Shown in pieces: positions 42,346 to 51,630 of a DNA stretch of 64,000 nt. This stretch comes from Sulfurivermis sp041678005 (GTDB lineage Bacteria; Pseudomonadota; Gammaproteobacteria; Thiohalomonadales; Thiohalomonadaceae): contig JBAYOW010000007.1 of assembly GCA_041678005.1 (NCBI GenBank), positions 17,060 through 81,059 on the forward strand, read 5' to 3'. Both the position numbers and the translations under genes were made by a program. How positions within the stretch are numbered: the stretch's first letter is position 1; every line of letters begins with the position of its first letter. The notes beneath the pieces are model-generated. The model was not told the DNA's origin. It ran no database searches and saw nothing but the letters and a program-made list of their open reading frames with translations.

Positions 42346-43615
42346 CCATTCCATTCTCGCCGGGCAGGATTTGTCGTCCTGCAGTTGTTGCCTGTCCCCA
42401 GGGGGCCGTGATGGGGAGTTCGTGTGCCTGTGCCTCATCGCGCAAAAAGGCGATCACCTGCTCATTGTTTTCTGCGGCAAACAGCGAGCAGGTGGCATAG
42501 ACAAGAATACCGCCCGGCGCCAGCAAGGGCCACAGCGCGTGCAACAGGCGCGCCTGTTCAGCAGCCAGGCTCGCGATATCTTCGGCTCGGCGCAGGTGTT
42601 TGATATCAGGGTGGCGACGGATCACGCCGCTGCCGGAACATGGCGCATCAAGCAGGATACGATCAAATAGCTGCTTATCCCACCAGTCTGAAGGATCTCC
42701 GGCGTCTGCTACCTGCAAGCCGGCCTTGAACTGTAGGCGTTGTAGATTTTCAGCAACCAGTTGCAGCCTCTCAGCCTGTTGATCCAGTGCCAGCAGATCG
42801 ATGTCTGGGCAGCTTTCCAGGATATGCCCGGTCTTGCCGCCAGGGGCGGCGCAGGCATCCAAAACCCGTTGGCCAGGGGCCAATTGCAGCAGACCGGCGG
42901 CCAACTGGGCAGCAGCATCCTGTACTGAAACCATGCCTGTGGCAAAGCCGGGCAAGCTGTTTACACCAAGTGGCTCCTTGAGGGTGATGGCGGTGTCTGT
43001 CAGCTCAACTGCCGTGGCAGCGATGCCTGCCGCAGCCAATTGTGCCAGATAGTCTTCACGACTACCGCGTAGACAATTCACGCGTAGCGTCATCGGTGGC
43101 CGTGCATTATTCGCGCTGGCGATTTCGTGCCATTGCGTAGGCCAGTCCTGGGCAAAGCGTGTCAGCAGCCAGGCTGGGTGAGCCAGTGCCGCCGATTCAC
43201 TTTCATCAACCTTGGTCAGCAGGTTTTCCTGTTCACGCAGCAAACGGCGTAAGACGCCATTGAGCAGGCCGCGCGCCCAGGGCTTTTGTAGTTGTAAGGC
43301 AGCCTCCACCGTGAGCGAGACGGCGGCATGGGATGGTATGTTGAGATAAAGCAGCTGATACAGGCCAAGCAGTAGCAAGGCATGCACATCACGGTCACGT
43401 TGCCGCAGCGGCTTGTCGAGCAAGCTGCTGGCCAGGGCCTCCAGTCGCGGCAGCCAGCGCAGGGTGCCGTAGCAAAGTTCCTGTGACAGACCGCGTTCAT
43501 TGACAGGCAGGCGGCTCAAGCTCGGCGGCAGCGCCGTGCTAAGTGAACGACCTTCGTCCAGCACTTGCAGGAGAACACCTGCCGCTGCAGTGCGGGCAGT
43601 TAACTGTTTAGCCAT
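42311..43615 (-). CDS. rsmB: 16S rRNA (cytosine-967-C5)-methyltransferase RsmB (Sun)
   Basis: This 434-aa m5C methyltransferase has an N-terminal NusB-like RNA-binding domain (ARTAAAGVLLQVLDEGRSL) and a C-terminal Rossmann domain: SAM site VLDACAAPGGKTGHILE, and the two catalytic cysteines in DAPCSGSGVIRRHPD and VYATCSLF. It overlaps fmt by 8 bp upstream and DUF4390 downstream. Confidence 0.97.
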   Translation of the reverse strand: MAKQLTARTAAAGVLLQVLDEGRSLSTALPPSLSRLPVNERGLSQELCYGTLRWLPRLEALASSLLDKPLRQRDRDVHALLLLGLYQLLYLNIPSHAAVSLTVEAALQLQKPWARGLLNGVLRRLLREQENLLTKVDESESAALAHPAWLLTRFAQDWPTQWHEIASANNARPPMTLRVNCLRGSREDYLAQLAAAGIAATAVELTDTAITLKEPLGVNSLPGFATGMVSVQDAAAQLAAGLLQLAPGQRVLDACAAPGGKTGHILESCPDIDLLALDQQAERLQLVAENLQRLQFKAGLQVADAGDPSDWWDKQLFDRILLDAPCSGSGVIRRHPDIKHLRRAEDIASLAAEQARLLHALWPLLAPGGILVYATCSLFAAENNEQVIAFLRDEAQAHELPITAPWGQATTAGRQILPGENGMDGFYYAVLQKQ

Positions 43616-44555
43616 TTTGCAGGCTCAGGCCAGCAAGCGAGTGGGCATTGATGAAATCACGCGCAGTGAGGGGCTTGCCGCCAGGTAGTTGCACCTGCAA
43701 CAGGCGTAACAAACCTTGGCCGGTGGCCACATCGATGCCATCAGGGCCGCTACGCACAACCTGGCCGGGGCTGGCGGGGCTGGTTTCATCCTGTGCAATT
43801 GCCTGCCAGACACGCAACACCTGGCCATCAAGACGCGCCTGCGCCACCGGCCAGGGATTGAAGGCCTGCACTTGACGCGATAACTCCACGGCACTGCGTG
43901 ACCAGTCCAGACCGGCCTCGGCCTTGTCTAGTTTGTGGGCATAGTTGGCCTTGTTTGCATCCTGTGTTTCACGGGTCAAAGTTCCCGCCTGCAAGTGGTC
44001 GAGGGTGTAAAGCAGAGCCTCTCCACCAAGTGAGGCCAGGCGGTCATGCAGGCTGGCGGCGGTATCGTCCTGGTGGATAGGCGTGCTCAGCTTATATAGC
44101 ATATCGCCGGTATCCAGTCCCTCATCCATCTGCATGATAGTAATGCCAGTTATGTCATCCCCGGCGAGTATGGCACGCTGGATTGGTGCAGCGCCACGCC
44201 AGCGCGGCAATAGCGAGGCGTGGATGTTGAGACAGCCGTGTGCCGGGCTGTCCAGCACCGCCTTGGGTAACAGCAGGCCATAGGCAGCAACGACCATGAC
44301 ATCGGCAGCAAGTGCCGCCAGCTCTTGCTGGGCGGCCTCATCTTTCAGCGACAAGGGTTGATAAACCGGCAAACTATGCTCCAGAGCCAGTTGCTTGACG
44401 GGGCTGGGCGTTAGCTTGCGGCCACGACCTGCCGGGCGGTCGGGCTGGCTGTAAACAGCAATTACTTGATGGCGCGAATCCAGCAGGGCGCGCAGGGCCA
44501 CGGCAGCAAACTCAGGCGTACCGGCAAAAATGATCTTCAATGGAGGTGGCTTCAT
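43608..44555 (-). CDS. fmt: Methionyl-tRNA formyltransferase
   Basis: Fmt formylates initiator Met-tRNA using 10-formyl-THF. The 315-aa protein has IIFAGTPEFAAVALRAL, the active-site region LNIHASLLPRWRGAAPIQRA (Asn-His...Asp) with QMDEGLDTGDML, and the C-terminal OB-like domain with FNPWPVA. It is encoded 36 bp after def, the standard def-fmt pair. Confidence 0.98.
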   Translation of the reverse strand: MKPPPLKIIFAGTPEFAAVALRALLDSRHQVIAVYSQPDRPAGRGRKLTPSPVKQLALEHSLPVYQPLSLKDEAAQQELAALAADVMVVAAYGLLLPKAVLDSPAHGCLNIHASLLPRWRGAAPIQRAILAGDDITGITIMQMDEGLDTGDMLYKLSTPIHQDDTAASLHDRLASLGGEALLYTLDHLQAGTLTRETQDANKANYAHKLDKAEAGLDWSRSAVELSRQVQAFNPWPVAQARLDGQVLRVWQAIAQDETSPASPGQVVRSGPDGIDVATGQGLLRLLQVQLPGGKPLTARDFINAHSLAGLSLQNG

Positions 44556-44591
44556 GGTGTTTTAGAAATGGCGACAAGACTTATGCCTGGC

Positions 44592-45095
44592 CTACATTGT
44601 TTGGCGTCGTAGTTTTTCCAGTTTTTTGCGGATGCGATCGCGCTTGAGGCCGGAGAGGTAATCGACAAATAATTTGCCGTCCAGATGGTCGGTTTCGTGC
44701 TGGATACAAACGGCGAGCAGGCCATCAGTTTCCAGCTCAAAGGGTTGGCCATGGCGATCAAGTGCGCGCACTTTGATCCATTCGGCACGCTCCACAGTTT
44801 CATAGATACCAGGTACTGACAGACAGCCCTCGTCCATTTGTTCCACACCTTCACGGGCAATGATCTCTGGATTGATAAAGACATACGGTTCATTCTTGTC
44901 TTCCGAGATATCGATGACGATGATGCGTTGATGTACGTCTACTTGAGTTGCCGCGAGGCCAATGCCAGGCGCTTCGTACATGGTTTCGAACATATCGGCC
45001 ACCAGGCTGCGGATGGCATCATCGACCTGACTGACCGGTTTGGCAACGGTGCGCAGACGCGGGTCGGGAAAATGGAGAATATTCAGTAGCGCCAT
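44592..45095 (-). CDS. def: Peptide deformylase
   Basis: This 167-aa metalloenzyme removes the N-formyl group from nascent proteins. All three metal-site motifs are present: GIGLAATQ (res ~45), EGCLS (Cys ligand) and QHETDHLDG (two His ligands plus catalytic Glu). It is the first gene of the minus-strand unit def-fmt-rsmB-DUF4390-ntrY-ntrX-trkA-trkH and is divergent from the LysM lipoprotein gene. Confidence 0.98.
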   Translation of the reverse strand: MALLNILHFPDPRLRTVAKPVSQVDDAIRSLVADMFETMYEAPGIGLAATQVDVHQRIIVIDISEDKNEPYVFINPEIIAREGVEQMDEGCLSVPGIYETVERAEWIKVRALDRHGQPFELETDGLLAVCIQHETDHLDGKLFVDYLSGLKRDRIRKKLEKLRRQTM

Positions 45096-45165
45096 GGTGG
45101 TGATCCAAAAAATTAACCTGAATTTCAGATAAGACCGACAAAGTTTAACATTGGCTTGACTGGCT

Positions 45166-45195
45166 TTGCCGGGCTTGTTTGAATAAAGCTATAGT
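45166..45195 (+). promoter_or_regulatory. Possible promoter of the LysM lipoprotein gene
   Basis: TTGCCG at 45166-45171 and TATAGT at 45190-45195 with an 18-bp spacer lie 150 bp before the gene in the def/LysM divergent spacer. A second -10-like TATAAT at 45238-45243 has no good -35. Moderate support only. Confidence 0.4.
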
Positions 45196-45344
45196 AATTA
45201 CACAAGATATGCTGCTAAAGTAATGATGATACAAGGTTATAATCTGCAAAATGAACTGCTTTTGTGGGCATTGGCTCAAGGGGTGGCAGCCCTGGGACAG
45301 GGTTAGGCACCAAAATATTATTCCACAGACTCTACGGGACGCCC

Positions 45345-46460
45345 ATGGAAAAGATATCGCTCCGTATTCCACGTTGGCTGGCTACGCTGGCCGTCGCAGC
45401 CATTTTCGCTGGTTGCGCCAATAATACCCCATCTTCGACGCCTGTTATTGAATCTGAGCCAGAGCCTGAACCAGAGCTCGTGGTAATGACACCACCGCTG
45501 GTGGTGAAAGGCAATGCCCCACAACAGTATGTCGTGAAGAAGGGAGATACCCTGTGGGACATTTCCACGCGTTTTCTCGACACGCCATGGCGCTGGCCGG
45601 AGCTGTGGGACAGCAACCCGCAGATCGTCAATCCACATCTGATCTATCCAGGTGACCTGCTGATACTGGCATATAAGGACGGTCGGCCATTCATTCAGAT
45701 ACATCGTGGCAGGCAGGAGCTGCGCCTGTCGCCAAAGGTGCGCGAGGAAGAACTGGATCGCGCCATTACCACCATCCCGATGGATGTTATCCGTCCCTTC
45801 CTCAGTCGCCCACGCGTTGTGACCCAGGAAGAACTGAATGCGGCACCACATATCGTTTCCAGCATGGATCGCCATCTGATGGCTGGCCCGGGACACCGTG
45901 TCTATGCGCACGGAATTCATGATGACGATATCGTGCAGTATATGGTCGTACGGCCAGGGTCGGTCTACCGTAACCCGGCAGATCATAGCGATATCCTGGG
46001 CTATGAGGCGATACACCTTGGTGATGCGCAACTGAAGGAATTTGCCGATGTATCTACCTTGCAGATCAGCAAATCCAATCGTGAAATCCTCAATGGTGAT
46101 CGCCTGTTGCCGATGAATGATGAAATGCCCCGTGCAACCTTTATGCCCCGTGCGCCCAAAGAAAAGGTTAAGGGCCAGATCATTGCTGTACCTGGCGGAG
46201 TGGTGTTGATCGGCCAGCATCAGGTGGTGGCTATCAATCTGGGTGAGCAAGATGGCATGGAGCCAGGACACGTGCTGGCTATCTATCAACTTGGCGAGAC
46301 AGTGCGCGATCCATTGCGTGGCAATAAACAGGTGAAAATGCCGGATGAGCGGGCGGGTACATTGATGGTGTTCCGTACTTTTGCCCGCGTCAGTTATGGC
46401 CTGGTGATGAGAGCCACTCGCACCATGCATGTCGATGATATCGTGAGCAATCCTCGTTAG
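45345..46460 (+). CDS. LysM domain lipoprotein
   Basis: This 371-aa exported protein has a lipoprotein signal peptide and lipobox AIFAGC (Cys near residue 23), then one LysM peptidoglycan-binding domain at about 60-110 (QYVVKKGDTLWDISTRFL, WPELWDSNPQIVNPHLIYPG), and a long C-terminal region of unknown fold. It resembles the LysM protein commonly encoded between def and dprA in gammaproteobacteria and probably anchors at the cell wall. The start is ATG 45345, chosen for the signal peptide; the frame opens at 45264. The stop is TAG, followed by a strong terminator. Confidence 0.9.
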   Translation: MEKISLRIPRWLATLAVAAIFAGCANNTPSSTPVIESEPEPEPELVVMTPPLVVKGNAPQQYVVKKGDTLWDISTRFLDTPWRWPELWDSNPQIVNPHLIYPGDLLILAYKDGRPFIQIHRGRQELRLSPKVREEELDRAITTIPMDVIRPFLSRPRVVTQEELNAAPHIVSSMDRHLMAGPGHRVYAHGIHDDDIVQYMVVRPGSVYRNPADHSDILGYEAIHLGDAQLKEFADVSTLQISKSNREILNGDRLLPMNDEMPRATFMPRAPKEKVKGQIIAVPGGVVLIGQHQVVAINLGEQDGMEPGHVLAIYQLGETVRDPLRGNKQVKMPDERAGTLMVFRTFARVSYGLVMRATRTMHVDDIVSNPR

Positions 46461-46487
46461 GCCAGCAGGGCAAAATCATACTTAGAT

Positions 46488-46515
46488 TGCTTTTTAACCA
46501 AAAAGCAGTTTTTTT
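46488..46515 (+). terminator. Intrinsic terminator of the LysM gene
   Basis: TGCTTTTT-AACC-AAAAAGCA is a perfect 8-bp stem with a 4-nt loop, followed by G and seven T, 27 nt after the stop codon. Confidence 0.85.
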
Positions 46516-46617
46516 AGATTCCCGCCTGCGCGGGAATGACGGTTCTGGGTCGAGCGCTTCCTTAATGTCATAATAGACATCGACATCAGCTAGAGGAGTT
46601 GCAGCATCCGGCGCTAC

Positions 46618-46737
46618 AAAGCTCCCCTCTCCCGCTTGCGGGAGAGGGGCTGGGGGAGAGGGTGAACAGCCTGCGGGAATGACGAGATAGGTGCAGGTCT
46701 TCTACATTCGGCGCAATACCCGTTGGTTATTGCAGCC
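46618..46737 (+). repeat. Copy of the mosaic intergenic repeat
   Basis: It begins with a perfect CTCTCCCGCTTGCGGGAGAG hairpin, then GGGGCTGGGGGAGAGGGTG, a variable middle, and a diverged second module (CGGCGCAATACCCGTTGGTT with the far arm decayed). It has the same orientation as the copies at 14471 and 52401. Confidence 0.75.
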
Positions 46738-46864
46738 TTGTTTGTCGTTAGTCGCAAACCTCTATTTCGTAAATCCGTATGGCACCAATGCTATTCAGTA
46801 ATTTTGTTCCTCATATTAAAGAGTATGATTTTGCTCTGATTAGGCCAGACATGCTGTACCCAGC

Positions 46865-46893
46865 AACGGCGTCTACAGGCGCCGTTTGTTTTT
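46865..46893 (+). terminator. Terminator-like hairpin upstream of dprA
   Basis: AACGGCG/CGCCGTT forms a 7-bp stem with an 8-nt loop, followed by TGTTTTT. It lies far from the LysM stop and just before dprA, so it would end an unannotated short transcript or attenuate dprA. Confidence 0.5.
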
Positions 46894-46944
46894 ATGCGAG
46901 GCGGAAATTTCTGCACAAGTCTCATGGATGAGGGTTGAGTCTGG

Positions 46945-48040
46945 ATGATGACAGATATTCACTATTGGTTGGCCCTTTTGCATTTACCCGGCGTGGGGCC
47001 GATGCGCTGGCAGGAGTTATCGCAGCGTTACGCAAGTCCTCGCGCACTGTTTGAGCAGGGCGTGCAGGACGCCTTGATAGATCCAGGCTTGCGTGAGAGT
47101 CTGCGTGCGCCAGACTGGCAGGCGGTAGAGCGGGATCTGGCCTGGGCTGGCGATGGGCGGCAAATACTTGTCCGGCAAGACCCGCGTTACCCGCCACTTT
47201 TGGCCCAAATTCATGATGCGCCACTGGTATTGTTTGTGCACGGGCCAATCGAGCTTTTGACAACACCGCAACTGGCAATCGTCGGCAGCCGCAATCCCAG
47301 TCGGCTGGGCGAGGAGACTGCGGAGCAGTTTGCGCATACTTTGGCGGCCTCAGGTTTGACCATTACCAGTGGTTTGGCTCTGGGTATCGATGCCGCTGCC
47401 CATCGTGGTGCGTTGGCGGGCAAAGGGCAGACCATTGCGGTATTTGGCACTGGCCCGGATCGCATTTATCCAGCCAGTCACCGTGATCTGGCTCATGCCA
47501 TAGTCGATGCAGGTAGTGTTTTGTTGAGCGAATATGCACCTGGCACGCCCCCTTTGCCGGCACATTTTCCGCGTCGCAACCGGATTATCAGTGGTCTGGC
47601 GTTGGGCACCCTGGTGGTGGAAGCGGCCTTGCGCAGTGGCTCCTTGCTCACGGCGCGCAGCGCCACAGAACAGGGACGAGAGGTGTTCGCCATTCCAGGC
47701 TCGATTCATAGCCCGCTATCCAGGGGCTGCCATCATTTGATCCGCGAAGGGGCCAAGCTGGTGGAGACAGCAGAGGATGTATTGGAAGAATTGGCGCCCC
47801 AGCTGCGCGCAGTGTTGGCACAGGAGACAGCAGTAGAGGTGGCTGATTTTCAGCTTGATGCAGACTATAGGCACCTGCTTGAATGCCTTGATTTCTCGCC
47901 CACGGCAGTAGATAGTCTGGTGGACCGTAGGATTGACGGTCGATGCTGTTTCCTCCATGCTGTTAATAATGGAGCTGGAAGGCTATGTGGCCACTGCCGC
48001 AGGCGGGGCTTATATCAGAACCGGTAAAGAGAGCCTTTGA
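46945..48040 (+). pseudogene. dprA: DNA processing protein DprA, frameshifted in the C-terminal domain
   Basis: DprA loads RecA on incoming single-stranded DNA during transformation. The Rossmann core is intact (LAIVGSRNPSRLGEETAEQFA, SGLALGIDAAAHRGAL, FGTGPDRIYPASHRDL, FPRRNRIISGLALGTLVVEA). In the C-terminal winged-helix domain the frame breaks at 47929: after VDSLVDR a single A stands where a codon is expected before GLTVDAVSSMLLIMELEGY, which is in another frame and ends properly at TGA 48038-48040, abutting smg. As written the product stops at 48027 with a wrong last ~33 residues. The lesion equals a 2-nt loss (expected DRTGL) or a 1-nt gain. Confidence 0.88.
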
Positions 48041-48517
48041 ATGAAGCAAAATGTTTTTGATGTCCTGATGTATTTGTTTGAAAATTATCTCGAAGATGAA
48101 ATAGCTATTGATGACGATCAAGACACACTGGAGGCAGCATTACTGGAGGCTGGCTTTCGTCCGAATGAGATAGGCAAGGCCTTTGCCTGGCTGGAAGGCC
48201 TGGTTGAACTGCGAGGTGGTGCACGCTCGGTTGTCGACCCTTCAAGCTCGCTGCGGGTTTATGCAGAGCCAGAGCAGGCAAAGCTCGATACCGAGTGCCA
48301 GGGCTTTATCCTGTTGATGGAGCAGATGGGCGTGTTGGATATGACCACCCGTGAAATGGTCATTGACAGAGCCATGGCGCTGGAAGAGCGCGAGGTGGAT
48401 CTGGAACAGCTCAAATGGGTCATCCTGATGGTGCTGTTCAATCAACCTGGTCAGGAAGAAGCCTTTGCCTGGATGGAGGATATGGTGCTTGACGACCCCG
48501 CTGGGGTATCGCACTGA
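48041..48517 (+). CDS. smg: Smg family protein (DUF494)
   Basis: This 158-aa acidic protein of the Smg/DUF494 family, function unknown, is recognised by FDVLMYLFENYLEDE at the N-terminus, GFRPNEIGKAFAWLEGL, and LEQLKWVILMVLFNQPGQE near the C-terminus. It starts directly at the dprA stop in the conserved dprA-smg-topA order and is followed by a terminator. Confidence 0.95.
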   Translation: MKQNVFDVLMYLFENYLEDEIAIDDDQDTLEAALLEAGFRPNEIGKAFAWLEGLVELRGGARSVVDPSSSLRVYAEPEQAKLDTECQGFILLMEQMGVLDMTTREMVIDRAMALEEREVDLEQLKWVILMVLFNQPGQEEAFAWMEDMVLDDPAGVSH

Positions 48518-48548
48518 TCGCCGTGTCAAGAACTACTGTTAGACCTTG

Positions 48549-48574
48549 CCCGCACCATGCGGGTTTTGTTTTTT
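48549..48574 (+). terminator. Intrinsic terminator after smg
   Basis: CCCGCA-CCA-TGCGGG is a perfect 6-bp stem followed by TTTTGTTTTTT. It lies 11 bp before the topA start codon, so topA must have read-through or its own promoter. Confidence 0.75.
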
Positions 48575-48585
48575 AAGGAAGCAGC

Positions 48586-50922
48586 ATGAATAAATCTCTA
48601 GTCATTGTTGAATCACCGGCCAAGGCCAAGACCATCAAGAAATACCTGGGCAAGAATTTTGAGGTGCTGGCTTCCTACGGTCATGTGCGCGATCTCCTGC
48701 CGAAGGAAGGAGCGGTTGACCCCACGCGCCAATTCGCCATGAAATATCAAGTCATCGACAAGAATGAAAAACATGTCGATGCCATTGCCAAGGCATTGTC
48801 CAAGGCAGATCAATTACTGCTCGCCACTGACCCTGATCGCGAGGGTGAGGCCATTTCCTGGCATCTTTATGAGCTTCTGCAAGAACGCGGCCTGCTGAAG
48901 GACAAGCGGGTAGCACGCGTGCTCTTCCATGAGATCACCAACAAGGCAATTCAGGAAGCGGTAGATAATCCACGCGAGCTGGCGATGGATTTGGTCAACG
49001 CCCAGCAGGCGCGTCGCGCGCTGGATTATCTGGTGGGTTTCAATCTGTCACCCTTGCTGTGGAAAAAAATCCGCCGTGGTCTGTCGGCCGGTCGCGTGCA
49101 AAGTCCAGCACTACGGCTGATCGTCGAGCGTGAGCTGGAGATAGAGGCCTTCAAGACGCGCGAGTACTGGACGATTGAGGCCGACGCCCTTGCCGATAAG
49201 CAGGCTTTTGTTGCCAGGCTTACGCAACTTGACGGGGAAAAGATCAGCCAGTTTTCCATCACCGACAGCAAACAGGCCAAGGCGGCAGAGAAAACATTGG
49301 TCAAGGCGGCTGATGGCTCACTGTTGGTCTCCAAGGTGGAAAAGAAACAGCGTAAGCGCAACCCTGCGGCACCCTTTACCACTTCCACCTTGCAGCAGGA
49401 AGCGGCGCGCAAGCTTGGCTTTACCGCGCAGCGCACCATGCGCACCGCACAGCAACTCTATGAAGGTATCGATATCGGTGGTGAGACCGTCGGTCTTATC
49501 AGCTATATGCGTACCGATTCGGTAAGCCTGGCGCAAGAGGCGTTGGACGAGCTGCGTGATTACATAGGCCAGCATTTTGGTAAAGATAATCTGCCCAAGG
49601 AAATACGCGTCTACAAGACCAAATCAAAAAATGCCCAAGAGGCCCATGAGGCGATACGTCCCACCTCGGTATTGCGTGAACCAGATGCGCTGAAGGAACG
49701 CTTGAGCAAGGAGCAGCACAAGCTGTATGAGCTGATCTGGAAACGCACGCTGGCCTGTCAGATGATTCATGCCACTATCAATACCGTCGCCGTTGATCTG
49801 GCAGCGGGCGAGACGCATATGTTTCGCGCCAATGGCTCGACCATCGTGCATCCAGGTTTCCTCGCGGTCTATGAAGAGGGCGTGGATGATGCCAAAAAGG
49901 GCGAGGAGGAAGCCAAGCGTCTGTTACCGCCCTTGCAGGAAGGCGATAAGGTCAGCCTGAAGGCAATCCGCACCGAGCAACATTTTACTGAACCACCACC
50001 GCGTTATTCCGAGGCCTCGCTGGTAAAATCCTTGGAGGAATATGGCATCGGCCGTCCATCTACCTATGCCTCAATTATCTCGACGTTGCAGCAGCGTGAA
50101 TATGTGGAGATGGATAAAAAACGTTTTATCCCGACCGATGTTGCCCGCGTGGTAAATAAATTTCTCACCGAGCATTTCACCACATATGTGGATTACGATT
50201 TCACTGCCAATCTGGAAGACAAGCTGGATGAAATCTCGCGTGGTGAGCGTGAATGGACGCCGGTGATGGAAGAATTCTGGACACCCTTCAAGACGCTGAT
50301 CGATACCAAGGAAAAAGAGGTCAGCCGCAAGGATGTTACCCAGGAGGCAATGGATGAAACCTGCCCCAAATGTGACAAGCCTTTGACTATCCGCCTGGGT
50401 CGTCGTGGTCGCTTCATTGGTTGTAGCGGCTATCCAGAGTGTGATTACACCCGCAACTTGACGGAAAGTGCAGAAGACAAGGAAGAGGTGGAGCCGGAGA
50501 TAGTCGAAGGTCGTAGCTGTCCTAAATGTGATGCGCCATTGATTATCCGCCAGGGTCGCTACGGCAAATTCATCGGCTGCTCGACCTATCCTAAATGCAA
50601 ATACATAGAATCACTGGAAAAACCTGTTGAAACTGGTGTCAGTTGTCCAGAGTGCAACAAAGGCAGCATGGTGCAGCGCAAGTCACGTTACGGCAAAATA
50701 TTTTACTCCTGCAACACCTACCCGGATTGCAAATATGCCGTATGGAATCCGCCTGTCAATGAGCCATGCCCACAGTGTGGCTGGCCTGTCCTGACATTGA
50801 AAACCACCAAACGGCGCGGCACGGAAAAGGTCTGCCCACAGAAAGAATGCGGCTATGCCGAGCAGATATCCACGCCAGAAGAGAACGCTGCCGCAGCGGA
50901 AGACAAGGCCGTTGCTGATTAA
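48586..50922 (+). CDS. topA: DNA topoisomerase I
   Basis: This type IA topoisomerase relaxes negative supercoils. The 778-aa protein has the TOPRIM domain (VIVESPAKAKTIKKYLG, ATDPDREGEAISWHL), catalytic Tyr in GLISYMRTDSVSL (about residue 306), SAGRVQSPALRLIVE, and four C-terminal four-cysteine zinc ribbons (each CPxC...C, roughly residues 590-765). It is shorter than the 865-aa E. coli enzyme mainly at the C-terminus, which is common. Confidence 0.98.
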   Translation: MNKSLVIVESPAKAKTIKKYLGKNFEVLASYGHVRDLLPKEGAVDPTRQFAMKYQVIDKNEKHVDAIAKALSKADQLLLATDPDREGEAISWHLYELLQERGLLKDKRVARVLFHEITNKAIQEAVDNPRELAMDLVNAQQARRALDYLVGFNLSPLLWKKIRRGLSAGRVQSPALRLIVERELEIEAFKTREYWTIEADALADKQAFVARLTQLDGEKISQFSITDSKQAKAAEKTLVKAADGSLLVSKVEKKQRKRNPAAPFTTSTLQQEAARKLGFTAQRTMRTAQQLYEGIDIGGETVGLISYMRTDSVSLAQEALDELRDYIGQHFGKDNLPKEIRVYKTKSKNAQEAHEAIRPTSVLREPDALKERLSKEQHKLYELIWKRTLACQMIHATINTVAVDLAAGETHMFRANGSTIVHPGFLAVYEEGVDDAKKGEEEAKRLLPPLQEGDKVSLKAIRTEQHFTEPPPRYSEASLVKSLEEYGIGRPSTYASIISTLQQREYVEMDKKRFIPTDVARVVNKFLTEHFTTYVDYDFTANLEDKLDEISRGEREWTPVMEEFWTPFKTLIDTKEKEVSRKDVTQEAMDETCPKCDKPLTIRLGRRGRFIGCSGYPECDYTRNLTESAEDKEEVEPEIVEGRSCPKCDAPLIIRQGRYGKFIGCSTYPKCKYIESLEKPVETGVSCPECNKGSMVQRKSRYGKIFYSCNTYPDCKYAVWNPPVNEPCPQCGWPVLTLKTTKRRGTEKVCPQKECGYAEQISTPEENAAAAEDKAVAD

Positions 50923-50941
50923 GTTTTGCTAGTCAATTTGA

Positions 50942-50971
50942 GTGCAGGTCGGGCTTCAGCCCGATCTGTAC
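50942..50971 (+). terminator. Long hairpin after topA
   Basis: A 13-bp stem (two G-T pairs) with a TTCA loop lies 20 nt after the topA stop, followed by TTAAAAATT. It may be a weak terminator or a REP-like palindrome. Confidence 0.5.
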
Positions 50972-51116
50972 TTAAAAATTCGCCGCGCAAGAGTGACAGA
51001 GTTTCCCCATAAGCTTTTCATAAGCAAAATGAGTTCCAGGATAATAAATCCTGCGGTGTGTGGTGCGCTGGTTTAGGGTAGATTAAGCCAAAATCCAAAC
51101 CGAGAGGGTTGTCATC

Positions 51117-51626
51117 ATGTCCAAGCCGTTTGTGGCTATTTTAATGGGTTCCGATTCTGACCTGCCTACCTTGCAGGCAACTTTTGCTGTGCTTAAATCC
51201 TTTGCAGTGCACTACGAAGTGCGGGTGCATTCTGCCCATCGCACCCCCGAGGCAACCCAGCAATACGTCAAGGATGCCGAACAGCGTGGTTGTCAGACCT
51301 TTATCTGTGCGGCGGGCCTTGCCGCGCACCTGGCCGGTGCTGTTTCCGCCATTACGGTGCGGCCGGTGATTGGCGTGCCGATGGATGGTGGGCCACTGAA
51401 GGGGCTGGACGCCTTGTTATCTACGGTGCAGATGCCGGCTGGAATTCCCGTTGCAACTGTAGCGATAGGCAAGGCAGGGGCAAAGAATGCCGGCTATCTG
51501 GCGGTGCAGATCATGGCCGTTACAGATACTGCACTGGCGCAGCAGCTACGTGAAGAGCGTCAAGCCAATGCAGCAAATATTCTTGCGCGCAATGCCGAGG
51601 TACAGCAAGAACTAGGCCTGGATTAA
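51117..51626 (+). CDS. purE: N5-carboxyaminoimidazole ribonucleotide mutase
   Basis: This 169-aa class I PurE catalyses the N5-CAIR to CAIR rearrangement in purine synthesis. The family motifs are visible: ILMGSDSDLPTL, VHSAHRTPE (active-site His), AAGLAAHLAGAVSAIT and GVPMDGGPLKGLDALLSTVQMP. GAGAGGG is 8-9 nt upstream. The usual partner purK is not adjacent; tsaC follows after 4 bp. Confidence 0.97.
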   Translation: MSKPFVAILMGSDSDLPTLQATFAVLKSFAVHYEVRVHSAHRTPEATQQYVKDAEQRGCQTFICAAGLAAHLAGAVSAITVRPVIGVPMDGGPLKGLDALLSTVQMPAGIPVATVAIGKAGAKNAGYLAVQIMAVTDTALAQQLREERQANAANILARNAEVQQELGLD

Positions 51627-51630
51627 TTTC

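Larger units (their letters stand above)
46461..46944. other. LysM-dprA intergenic region with repeats and two terminators
   Basis: This 484-bp non-coding region contains the LysM terminator and a short REP-like palindrome (46518-46537, ATTCCCGC/GCGGGAAT arms). It also contains a copy of the mosaic repeat (about 46618-46737) and, 50 bp before dprA, a second terminator-like hairpin (46865-46893). Confidence 0.7.

Noticed and set aside
45318..46430. 370-codon frame antisense to the LysM lipoprotein gene
   Set aside because: The sense strand has a lipobox and LysM domain; the antisense frame is rich in His/Trp/Gln in a way typical of shadow frames.
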